12,323 bases of DNA from JBOGUF01 sp050696075 (GCA_050696075.1 JBOGUF010000004.1:1-12323), one strand, 5' to 3'; numbered from the stretch's first letter, positions 1 through 5,790 are shown. Program-made: numbers and translations. The notes: generated by a model from the letters alone, not told the origin.

Positions 1-39
1 GCCCCGTCTCGTGCCGCCGACGAGCAGCGCCGCGGCGGG
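1..39. other. Window edge, GC-rich possible terminator stem
   Basis: These bases follow the stop codon of the minus-strand micropeptide. Read on the minus strand they contain CCGCCG and CGGCGG arms that could form a 6-bp stem, a possible terminator. There is no T tract inside the window and the edge cuts the region, so the call is weak. Confidence 0.2.
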
Positions 40-105
40 CTAGAAGACGAGGAGAAGCAAGAGAATGATGACGATGATGAGGAGAACGCCTCCACCGATA
101 TACAT
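40..105 (-). CDS. 21-residue single-span membrane micropeptide
   Basis: A very short gene whose product starts MYIGGG and continues as an uninterrupted run of Val, Leu and Ile ending in Phe, so it is almost entirely one transmembrane helix. The start is chosen because a strong Shine-Dalgarno (AAAGGAGAGG) lies 7 nt upstream of the ATG at 105. A much longer frame reading through the same ATG has arginine-rich, non-protein-like sequence and is not believed. Tiny proteins beginning MYIGGG followed by a hydrophobic run are, from memory, recurrent hypothetical proteins in GC-rich bacteria, but I know no function for them. It lies about 650 nt downstream of the promoter at 760-788, with no other gene between. 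It could be a membrane-stress or regulatory micropeptide; this is a guess. Confidence 0.6.
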   Translation of the reverse strand: MYIGGGVLLIIVIILLLLLVF

Positions 106-753
106 GCTAGGTCCTCTCCTTTCCCTCCGACCGAGAGCGTACGTGTCCGCTGGATGACCCCTGGCAGGGACCTCGACACCGCTAGGCGCACCGGCCGCCG
201 CCAAACTACGCAGATGGCGTGCCACAGTAACGACGTAGGAGCATCTGGACGTCGGCAATGAGCCGATTGCGGCGGACTTGGCCTCGGGCCGGGCGAGTCG
301 GCGACACGCCCCTACCAGCGCCGCATGACTGTAGCGAGTCGGTGACTCGCCCGCGCCACGAAACACCGCGGCATTAGGTGAAACGACAGAGCGCCGACAA
401 CCGCTTGCGCGGTCCTCGGCGCTCCGCTCCCGAAGCTCTGGGGCGATGGCGACGCCGGTAAAGGCATCTCCGCGCTCTTGACGCCGATACCTCCACGATT
501 GCTCGCGAAGTTCAGACACGTCTGGAGTGAACGTACAACTTGGCACAAGGCCACGCTGTCCGCCCGCTGGCCCACGTCCGCCGAAACGGACGATTCGGGC
601 TTCGCGCCCCGCCGCCTCACTTGCGTGCGACCACGAGTTCTCCAAGCGCAAACAGGCACAACCTTGCGGCCGCAACTCCTGTTCCGCGACGCCCCGGTGG
701 AGATTGCTCCCCTCCGGTTTGCCCTCCCTTGCGGGAGTCCCGGGTGCTTCAGT
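106..753 (-). ncRNA. Gene-free stretch, candidate structured RNA or long leader
   Basis: No convincing protein is encoded on either strand; the translations are Arg/Pro/Ser-rich and lack family features. The stretch begins at a good minus-strand promoter and ends at the ribosome binding site of the micropeptide. Visible stems include 724-728/733-737 (CTCCC, loop GCAA on minus), 694-717 (nested CCGG and GGAG stems), 652-656/678-682 (ACAGG/CCTGT around TTGCGGCCGCAA), 575-580/587-592 (CGTCCG/CGGACG), 391-422 (7-bp plus 4-bp stem, loop GCAA on minus), 334-350 (GCGAGTC/GACTCGC) and a crossing set at 206-254. Two GNRA loops occur only when read on the minus strand, agreeing with the promoter direction. 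I could not match it to RNase P RNA, tmRNA, 6S RNA, a T-box or a cobalamin element. GC-rich DNA forms stems by chance, so this remains a candidate. Confidence 0.35.
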
Positions 754-759
754 ACGTAC

Positions 760-788
760 ACCTTAGCAGTCGTTTGACGGGTTGTCAA
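760..788 (-). promoter_or_regulatory. Sigma-70-type promoter reading towards the micropeptide
   Basis: On the minus strand a perfect -35 box TTGACA (783-788) is separated by exactly 17 nt from TAAGGT (760-765). TGC immediately before the hexamer makes an extended -10. An A/T-rich tract (about 800-818) lies just upstream of the -35 and could act as an UP element. The predicted start is near 752-754. The box lies between the stop codon of the deacetylase gene (841) and the gene-free stretch, so it serves whatever is transcribed from 753 downwards. Confidence 0.6.
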
Positions 789-840
789 TACCCTTTCGCG
801 AAGAATTTTTCGGATTTGTTGCGGTGCCCACCTCGCCCGT

Positions 841-1647
841 TCAAAGCGTCCAAAACCGCTCTGCCAGGACGTACCGGCCGCGACTCCTCGCCCCCGCCGC
901 CAGCGCGGCCTCGACCGCGGTTTCGTCGCCGCCCGGCGCGACGTGGCGAAAAATGACCGGCACCTGCGACGCGTACGTCATCACTGCCTGGACTTTCTGC
1001 CGCCAGGTCGACGAGACGTCGACGATCCCGACCAGGCGCAGGTCAACGCCCGCGCTGGCGCGCCGTGCTTCCACAATCTCCGCGTCGAGCGCGTACGGCA
1101 AGTCCTCGTAGAACCACACCGTCCACCCGGCGTGCGCTAAATCCACGCCCGCCAGAAAAGCGTGCCGGTGGTCGACGTGACCTCCGGCGGCCAACGGCGC
1201 GTAAACTCTGGTCGCTCCGCGGGCGGCGTCGTCGAGGTCCAACGCCGCGACGAGCTCGGAACGGATACCGCATTCGTCTGAGCTTGGCTCGCCGAAGATT
1301 TGGTCGTCGTCGAGGTAGCGTTCGCCTCGATAGATCGCGTCCAGGAACGGCAATACGTCGACGCTCAAGCCGAGCATCGCCGCGGACGCCTGATCTTCGG
1401 CTCGTCGGCTGGCGACGGCCGTCTCGTCCACGAAGCCCCACCGCTCGTGTTGGAACCGCGCGAAGTCGGTCATCCCCGCGGCAGATGCCGGCTCGCCGCC
1501 GAAGACCACGACCGCGCGGGGCCGTCGCCCGTGCCGTGCCAGCAGCGCCGCCGTCCCACCGCACGAGAGCGCGACGTCGTCGTAGTGGGGTGAAAGAAAG
1601 AGATGGGTCGACGGCGCGACGAGTGTTGACTCGGCGATAACGCTCAT
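841..1647 (-). CDS. PIG-L/LmbE family zinc deacetylase
   Basis: A 268-residue protein of the LmbE-like N-acetylglucosaminyl deacetylase family, zinc hydrolases that remove acetyl groups from GlcNAc-type substrates, for example in mycothiol or bacillithiol synthesis and antibiotic or glycan tailoring. The usual HPDD zinc motif appears near the N terminus as SPHYDD (H21, D24), followed by VALSCGG. The second motif is GGHVDHR (H157, D159, H160). An RRAED helix (81-85) also matches the family. Length is normal and there is no signal peptide, so it should be cytoplasmic. The ATG overlaps the selB stop by 4 nt (ATGA, 1644-1647), implying translational coupling. The substrate cannot be told from sequence. 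The HYDD variant of the first motif places it in the sugar or glycan-linked deacetylase group rather than clearly in MshB or BshB; that point is inference. Confidence 0.85.
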   Translation of the reverse strand: MSVIAESTLVAPSTHLFLSPHYDDVALSCGGTAALLARHGRRPRAVVVFGGEPASAAGMTDFARFQHERWGFVDETAVASRRAEDQASAAMLGLSVDVLPFLDAIYRGERYLDDDQIFGEPSSDECGIRSELVAALDLDDAARGATRVYAPLAAGGHVDHRHAFLAGVDLAHAGWTVWFYEDLPYALDAEIVEARRASAGVDLRLVGIVDVSSTWRQKVQAVMTYASQVPVIFRHVAPGGDETAVEAALAAGARSRGRYVLAERFWTL

Positions 1648-3599
1648 CGGCCGTGCCCGGTGCGCGTGATGTCGCCGCCGAACCGCACCCGTTCGTCGCC
1701 GACACGTCGGGTCACCTTCCGCTGATCGAGGTACTCCAGCGTTGCCTGGGCGTATTTGCGGCTGGTCCCGAAGTGATCACGGAAGCCCGCGAGTGTGAGG
1801 CTTCCGTCACGGTCGATCAACTCCATCACCTGCCGCTCGATCGCTGAGATCGCGGCGGGATCGTAGACGACGCCGTCCGCCACCTTGACGACCTCGCCGA
1901 GATCGACCAACGCGCCGAGCGTCTCTTGGTCGATTCCAAACTCGGACGGCGCCGGCGGTGAATTCGGCGCGGCCCTGAGCGCCGCCACGAAACGATCGGC
2001 TTCGGCCCGGCGCGGCGGATCGAGGAGGATGGCGAAGTCGCACAGGCGCACCGTCTGCCCATCGTCCGCCGCAATCCCATTGTGAGCCGCCGTCGCCAGC
2101 ACCTCATCGAATAGGCGCGCGGACCTCGCCAGCCGTAACCGGCTCCTGAGTTCCTCCCGCGGCATGCCGCGGCGCAGCGGCTGCGCGGCGTGGAACTCGG
2201 CAGTCACCGACTTGATCCGCTCGGCGATCGCCGCCCACGCCGACGCGGCAACGAGGAAGTCGCTCGGTCGCGGTTTCGTCTGAATTGAGCCGCCGAGCAC
2301 GACGACGTCGCGCTCCTCAATCAGTTGTGCCAGCGCCGCGTCAACCTGCGCTGGTGAGAGCCCACCAGGGTGTTCGTCGCGCAGGGCGCGAAGCTCGCGC
2401 GGGCCGCGTTCGAGCACCTGCAAGACGATCTCGTCCGGACTGCCGATGGCGAGCGTTTCCAGCGACTCGATGACGTCGGGACGGAACCGTTTGTGCCGTG
2501 GCGGATGAGGGTCGATCACCTCACCCCCGCCGATGGTTATGCTCGGCGACGGGCGCCGAACGATATACCGATCGCCTTTGAGCACGGCGACCGGATGCCG
2601 AAAGCGCAACTGCACCCAGCCGCTCTCAGCCGGCAGAATGCGCGCCCGATCCAGGATCGTCACCCGCGCCGGCAACTCCGCCGCGCCGACGAAGAAATCA
2701 ACCTCGTCGTTTTGCTCCAGCGTCACCGGCGCATCGGGCAGCAGATGTAAACGCGCGTCGAGGCGATGACTGGGAGCAAGCAGGCCCGGTACCGCCAGCA
2801 CGTCGCCGCGTCGCACGTCATCGACTGCCAGTCCCGTCAGATTGACGGCCGTCCTACTCCCCGCGGTTGCCCGCTCCACCTTCGCCCCGTGCGATTGCAG
2901 CCCACGAATTCGGGTGACGCGACCGGAGGGATAGACCCGTAACTCCTGCCCGATCGCGAGTTCGCCGCCGAGCAGCGTCCCGGTCACGACGGTGCCAAAC
3001 CCGGAAACGGTGAAGACGCGGTCGATTGGCAGCCGCGACCGACCGCTCGACGGTTTCTCCGGCACTCCCTCCAACACGGCATCGAGCGCGCTCAGCAGAG
3101 TGGACAGCCCCTGCCTGCTCGGCGCCGACACCGGCACGATCGGGGCGCCTTCGAGCGTGGACCCGGCGAGTCGTTCCCGCACCTCCTCGGCTACCAAATC
3201 AAGCCATTCCTGGTCGACCAGATCGACTTTGGTCAGCGCGACGACGCCCAGGTTGACTTCAAGCAGATCAAGAATGGCGAGGTGCTCCGTGGTCTGCGGC
3301 ATCGGCCCTTCGTCGGCCGCGACGACGAGGATGGCCGCGTCGATGCCGCCGACGCCGGCCAGCATGTTCTTGATGAAGCGTTCGTGCCCTGGCACGTCGA
3401 TCATGCTGACGTCGCGCCCGCTAGGCAACGTCAGCCAGGCGAACCCAAGGTCGATCGTCATCGCGCGCGCCTTTTCCTCGGCCAAACGGTCGGGATCGAT
3501 CCCGGTTAGCGCCTTGACGAGCGTCGACTTGCCGTGGTCGACGTGGCCGGCCGTCCCCACCACGCGGGTCTGGCCGGCACGGTCTGGAGTCATGGCCAC
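1644..3599 (-). CDS. selB: Selenocysteine-specific elongation factor SelB
   Basis: SelB is the EF-Tu-like GTPase that carries selenocysteyl-tRNA to UGA codons marked by a SECIS hairpin. The 651-residue product has G1 GHVDHGKST (18-26), the switch I segment TIDLGFA (48-54), G3 DVPGHE (68-73), and G4 TKVD (123-126). Beta-barrel domains follow, then a C-terminal set of winged helices (roughly the last 200 residues) ending in SRKYAQATLEYLDQ, the mRNA-binding part. I chose GTG at 3599, not ATG at 3593, because GGAG sits 6 nt upstream of the GTG. It lies 89 nt after the DAHP synthase stop, with hairpins between, and overlaps the next gene by 4 nt. Its presence implies that the organism decodes UGA as selenocysteine; selA, selC and selD are not in the window and I see no selenoprotein here. 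Confidence 0.93.
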   Translation of the reverse strand: MAMTPDRAGQTRVVGTAGHVDHGKSTLVKALTGIDPDRLAEEKARAMTIDLGFAWLTLPSGRDVSMIDVPGHERFIKNMLAGVGGIDAAILVVAADEGPMPQTTEHLAILDLLEVNLGVVALTKVDLVDQEWLDLVAEEVRERLAGSTLEGAPIVPVSAPSRQGLSTLLSALDAVLEGVPEKPSSGRSRLPIDRVFTVSGFGTVVTGTLLGGELAIGQELRVYPSGRVTRIRGLQSHGAKVERATAGSRTAVNLTGLAVDDVRRGDVLAVPGLLAPSHRLDARLHLLPDAPVTLEQNDEVDFFVGAAELPARVTILDRARILPAESGWVQLRFRHPVAVLKGDRYIVRRPSPSITIGGGEVIDPHPPRHKRFRPDVIESLETLAIGSPDEIVLQVLERGPRELRALRDEHPGGLSPAQVDAALAQLIEERDVVVLGGSIQTKPRPSDFLVAASAWAAIAERIKSVTAEFHAAQPLRRGMPREELRSRLRLARSARLFDEVLATAAHNGIAADDGQTVRLCDFAILLDPPRRAEADRFVAALRAAPNSPPAPSEFGIDQETLGALVDLGEVVKVADGVVYDPAAISAIERQVMELIDRDGSLTLAGFRDHFGTSRKYAQATLEYLDQRKVTRRVGDERVRFGGDITRTGHGR

Positions 3600-3631
3600 G
3601 AATCACTCCGTTAGTTACGCGTTTGGCACGG

Positions 3632-3666
3632 GCGAAACCCGCACACCCGAGAGTGTGCGGGTTCGC
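3632..3666. terminator. Strong hairpin between DAHP synthase and selB
   Basis: A 10-bp perfect stem, ACCCGCACAC (3637-3646) with GTGTGCGGGT (3653-3662) and a 6-nt loop, extends by about four more pairs if A3635 is bulged. It begins 22 nt downstream of the DAHP synthase stop codon and ends about 30 nt before the selB start. No U tract follows on either strand, so it is not a textbook intrinsic terminator. It may be a partial terminator, an RNA processing or stability element, or a regulator site controlling read-through into selB. Confidence 0.45.
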
Positions 3667-3673
3667 GCGTCGT

Positions 3674-3689
3674 GCGGCAAGATTGCCGC
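3674..3689. repeat. Short perfect palindrome at the DAHP synthase stop codon
   Basis: GCGGCAA and TTGCCGC flank two bases, giving a 6-bp stem with a 4-nt loop that overlaps the last base of the stop codon. With the larger hairpin at 3632-3666 it forms a tandem pair downstream of the DAHP synthase gene, most likely part of its 3' end structure. Confidence 0.4.
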
Positions 3690-4738
3690 TATGAAACGAG
3701 TAAGGTCAGTTCTGGCGTCATCGAGTCTTCCGGCGACCCGTCCGCGTCCGCCAGGGCGACGTGGAGCGCCAGACTCTTGCGGCAAATGCGCGCCAGCTCG
3801 ACTGGATTGATCGTCTGCGCGGCGTCACACCGCGATCGTTCCGGTTCCGGGTGCGCCTCGACGATCAGGCCGTCTGCCCCCGCGGCAAGTGCCGCCAGCG
3901 CCATGCGCGGCACGAGGTCGCGACGACCCGTGCCATGGCTCGGATCGACGATGACCGGCAGATGGCTCAGGTCTTTGGCGAGCGGGACGGCGTTGAGGTC
4001 AAGCGCGAAGCGCGTCGAGGCGTCGAAGGAGCGGATGCCGCGTTCGCAAAGGACGACGCGCGGATTGCCGGCGGCCAGGATGTACTCGGCACTCATCAGC
4101 CATTCCTCGATCGTGGCCGAGAATCCGCGCTTGAGCAACACCGGCTTGTTCGCCTTGCCGACCCGCTTGAGCAAGGGGAAGTTCGCCATGTTGCGCGTGC
4201 CGACCTGGAGCATGTCGGCGTACTCGGCAACCATCTCGACCTGATCCGGCTCGAGGACCTCGGTCACCACCGGCAGCCCAGTCGCCTCGCGCGCCGCCGC
4301 CAGGCAGCGCAGCCCGTCCTCGCCGAGTCCCTGGAACGAATACGGGGAGGTGCGTGGCTTGAACGCGCCTCCCCGCAGAATCGACGCCCCGGCCGCTTTG
4401 ACGGCGCGGGCCGCCTCGATCATCTCGTCGCGCCCCTCGACCACGCACGGTCCCGCCATGATGACGGGCGTTCCCGCGCCGATCGGCACGTTGCCCACCC
4501 GGATTACGCTCGTCGCCCGGTGCTCCCGGCTGGCGAGCATATATGGCTTGTGGACGGGGTGGACGGCGGTGATGCCGGGCAACGTTAGGGCGTCGGCCGG
4601 CATCTGGCCGTCGACCCCAACGATCGTGCCGCCCCAGCCGTCCGGCATCGAGCGCGCGGCCAGTCCGTGGCTGGCGGCCGTGGCCACGAGACTGGCCGCG
4701 GTAGTTGGGGGGGCGTCCGGGCTTACAGTGACGATCAT
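3689..4738 (-). CDS. aroF: 3-deoxy-7-phosphoheptulonate (DAHP) synthase, type I-beta
   Basis: DAHP synthase condenses phosphoenolpyruvate with erythrose 4-phosphate, the first step of the shikimate pathway to Phe, Tyr and Trp. The 349-residue product has an N-terminal ferredoxin-like regulatory domain (about 1-67, ending VHKPYML), as in Thermotoga-type enzymes. The catalytic barrel carries AGPCVVE (95-101, metal Cys98), RGGAFKPRTSPY (122-133, substrate-binding Lys and Arg) and DPSHGTGRR near the C terminus. The ATG at 4738 is chosen because AAGAAGGAGA lies 6-7 nt upstream; a start 57 nt earlier would add a non-homologous Arg-rich tail. The gene sits behind an aromatic-rich leader peptide and an intrinsic terminator, so expression is probably controlled by attenuation. 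The N-terminal domain suggests additional allosteric feedback, as known in the family. The gene name aroF is the usual label for this subfamily. Confidence 0.93.
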   Translation of the reverse strand: MIVTVSPDAPPTTAASLVATAASHGLAARSMPDGWGGTIVGVDGQMPADALTLPGITAVHPVHKPYMLASREHRATSVIRVGNVPIGAGTPVIMAGPCVVEGRDEMIEAARAVKAAGASILRGGAFKPRTSPYSFQGLGEDGLRCLAAAREATGLPVVTEVLEPDQVEMVAEYADMLQVGTRNMANFPLLKRVGKANKPVLLKRGFSATIEEWLMSAEYILAAGNPRVVLCERGIRSFDASTRFALDLNAVPLAKDLSHLPVIVDPSHGTGRRDLVPRMALAALAAGADGLIVEAHPEPERSRCDAAQTINPVELARICRKSLALHVALADADGSPEDSMTPELTLLVS

Positions 4739-4812
4739 CGCGGGTCTCCTTCTTCTCGCTCCAGGCTCCACGTTCGTGAATGGTCGATGCGTCACGCTGG
4801 GAACTGGGCAAC

Positions 4813-4838
4813 AAAAAACCGAGGCGTGTGGCCTCGGT
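4813..4838 (-). terminator. Intrinsic terminator (attenuator) before DAHP synthase
   Basis: On the minus strand the stem CCGAGGC / GCCTCGG (4831-4837 with 4819-4825, loop CACAC, plus one flanking A-T pair) is followed by six T residues (4813-4818). This is a canonical rho-independent terminator. It sits between the leader peptide stop (4873) and the DAHP synthase start (4738), where it can only work as a premature stop for the structural gene. Its 5' arm directly abuts the downstream arm of the 14-bp inverted repeat. Confidence 0.88.
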
Positions 4839-4914
4839 CCCCCGGCGTTGCTGCATTGGTCGTTCGGACGTGTTATCGCATGCGCGCCTCACGCCCCGCC
4901 AGCAACGCCGGGGG
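4839..4914 (-). promoter_or_regulatory. Attenuator: 14-bp inverted repeat controlling the terminator
   Basis: CCCCCGGCGTTGCT and AGCAACGCCGGGGG (4839-4852 and 4901-4914) form a perfect 14-bp inverted repeat. On the transcript the first arm starts immediately after the last aromatic codon of the leader peptide, and the second arm ends one base before the terminator stem. A ribosome stalled on the aromatic codons would cover the first arm and free the second. The freed arm can pair (GCCGGGG with CCTCGGT, one internal G-U and one terminal G-U) with the 3' half of the terminator. This gives the usual order: stall, antiterminator, read-through. The inverted repeat is seen directly; the switching mechanism is inferred. 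Confidence 0.7.
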
Positions 4915-5007
4915 GAAATAGGTAAAAACGAACCAATAGGAGTACGCCGCCGGCGCTGCCGCCGTCGGGTTCACGTCGATTCGTCTTCGCGCCTGTCGCT
5001 CGTCCAT
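4873..5007 (-). CDS. Aromatic-rich attenuator leader peptide of DAHP synthase
   Basis: A 44-residue open frame, ATG at 5007 and TAA at 4873-4875. Its first 21 residues are Arg- and Ala-rich, then comes YSYWFVFTYF (residues 22-31): three Tyr, three Phe and one Trp in ten codons. After this it reads PPALLAG and ends MR. Such clustering of exactly the three end products of the pathway, upstream of the committed enzyme and in front of an intrinsic terminator, is the hallmark of ribosome-mediated attenuation as in trpL and pheL. No Shine-Dalgarno precedes the ATG, but the promoter geometry puts the transcript start on or next to it, so translation is probably leaderless. From memory, an aromatic leader before a DAHP synthase gene has been described in Corynebacterium; I know of none in this lineage. 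The peptide itself probably has no role beyond being translated. Confidence 0.85.
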   Translation of the reverse strand: MDERQARRRIDVNPTAAAPAAYSYWFVFTYFPPALLAGREARMR

Positions 5008-5014
5008 GCCCGCT

Positions 5015-5043
5015 AGGCTACCGTTCGTGCACCTGCATGTCAA
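5015..5043 (-). promoter_or_regulatory. Promoter of the leader peptide and DAHP synthase
   Basis: A perfect -35 TTGACA (5038-5043) and a -10 TAGCCT (5015-5020) are separated by exactly 17 nt on the minus strand. Seven bases lie between the -10 hexamer and the leader ATG at 5007, so the expected start is the A of the ATG or the base before it. This gives a leaderless mRNA. The same box spacing is seen in the promoter at 760-788. Confidence 0.7.
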
Positions 5044-5117
5044 GACCCCACTCGCTAAACTGTCTCAGAAACGTCGGACGAAACCGCGGGCTTCCTGAGA
5101 TCTCGGCGGAAGGTGAG

Positions 5118-5756
5118 ATGTCGACGTCGCGGCCGCAACCGATGGCGATCTCGGTCAATCCCAAGCTCGATTTCGCCCTCCGCCTCGGTTGGGAGAACTG
5201 GGAACGCGCCGCCTCCCGCCTCGGCGAGGAGGACCGCGCGGCGTGGTTGCACGCCCGATTGAAGGATCGAAACCTTGCCGCGGCAGCCGCCGGTCTGCTG
5301 TCGGCACTCTTCGAGGAAGAGGATGCTGAAGAGCGTGCGGTCCACCGCGCCGAGTTAGCCGAGTTGATCGAACTTACAGACGACGAACTCGCCGACACCC
5401 TCTGGGAAGGCGTGCTGGCCTTCGGGCGTGAAGCCAATGATTCGGATTACCTCTTTGAAGCCACCCAGCACTTGGGCGCAATAGCCGAGCGCTACGGCGA
5501 TCCGCTTGCCGCCGCGGAGTACTTCATCGACTTCCTAAATTGGCGACGCGACGGCGACCATGCCAGCGACGCCGAGCCGATCGAGGTCGCGTTCGAAGAG
5601 ATCACGCGCCTCGCTGAAGTCGACGGCGAGCCGAAATCCGCCGCCATCTTTACCTACCGCCAGGCTAACTACCATCGGCTGGTCGAAGCCGAAGACGACC
5701 GCACCACCGCCGGCGACTGGGAACCCGATCCAACCCCCTACCAAAGCTGGTCATAA
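5118..5756 (+). CDS. Uncharacterised helical protein
   Basis: I do not recognise this 212-residue protein. It is acidic, rich in Ala, Glu and Leu, predicted mostly alpha-helical, and has no signal peptide, membrane span or Cys cluster. Segments such as EATQHLGAIAERYGDPLAAAEYFIDFLNWR (residues about 114-143) resemble TPR-like helical hairpins, so a protein-interaction scaffold is possible. The start at 5118 is chosen because GGAAGGTGAG precedes it; an upstream ATG at 5037 overlaps the -35 box of the divergent promoter and lacks a ribosome binding site. A third ATG at 5142 is possible. It is divergent from the aromatic leader and about 110 bp from it, with an inverted repeat TCTCAG/CTGAGA (5063-5068, 5095-5100) in the gap. 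Codon use matches the neighbours, so it is a real gene. Confidence 0.7.
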   Translation: MSTSRPQPMAISVNPKLDFALRLGWENWERAASRLGEEDRAAWLHARLKDRNLAAAAAGLLSALFEEEDAEERAVHRAELAELIELTDDELADTLWEGVLAFGREANDSDYLFEATQHLGAIAERYGDPLAAAEYFIDFLNWRRDGDHASDAEPIEVAFEEITRLAEVDGEPKSAAIFTYRQANYHRLVEAEDDRTTAGDWEPDPTPYQSWS

Positions 5757-5759
5757 CTC

Positions 5760-5787
5760 CTGTCGCCTGTCGCCTGACGCCTGTCGC
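5760..5787. repeat. Four tandem heptamers CTGTCGC
   Basis: CTGTCGC, CTGTCGC, CTGACGC, CTGTCGC follow one another without gaps directly after the stop codon of the unknown gene. The array lies in the 170-bp gap before superoxide dismutase. It is most likely a slippage-type microsatellite; no function is evident. Confidence 0.75.
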
Positions 5788-5790
5788 CTA

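Noticed and set aside
40..675. A 211-codon minus-strand frame ending in the micropeptide
   Set aside because: Upstream of the last 21 codons it is Arg/Ala/Ser-rich without family features and has no ribosome binding site at its start; the strong site lies before the internal ATG at 105.
106..753. RNase P RNA, tmRNA, 6S RNA, T-box or cobalamin riboswitch
   Set aside because: I looked for the conserved cores (for example GAGGAAAGTCC, a tRNA-like 3' end with CCA, GGTGGNACCGCG) on both strands and did not find them.
3632..3690. tRNA-Sec gene (selC) next to selB
   Set aside because: GGTTCG occurs here, but no acceptor stem, long variable arm or TCA anticodon arrangement can be built; it is a plain hairpin pair.
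2992..3810. A 272-codon plus-strand frame
   Set aside because: It is antisense to selB and the end of DAHP synthase, both of which carry clear motifs; the Ser/Arg-rich translation is typical of shadow frames in GC-rich DNA.
3761..4588. A 275-codon plus-strand frame
   Set aside because: Fully antisense to DAHP synthase, whose catalytic motifs are intact; no ribosome binding site or family features.
5018..5437. Minus-strand 139-codon frame across the divergent promoter
   Set aside because: Ser/Arg-rich, antisense to the 5118-5756 gene, and its last codons fall inside the leader promoter.
5760..5787. CRISPR array
   Set aside because: Units are 7 bp with no spacers; it is a microsatellite.
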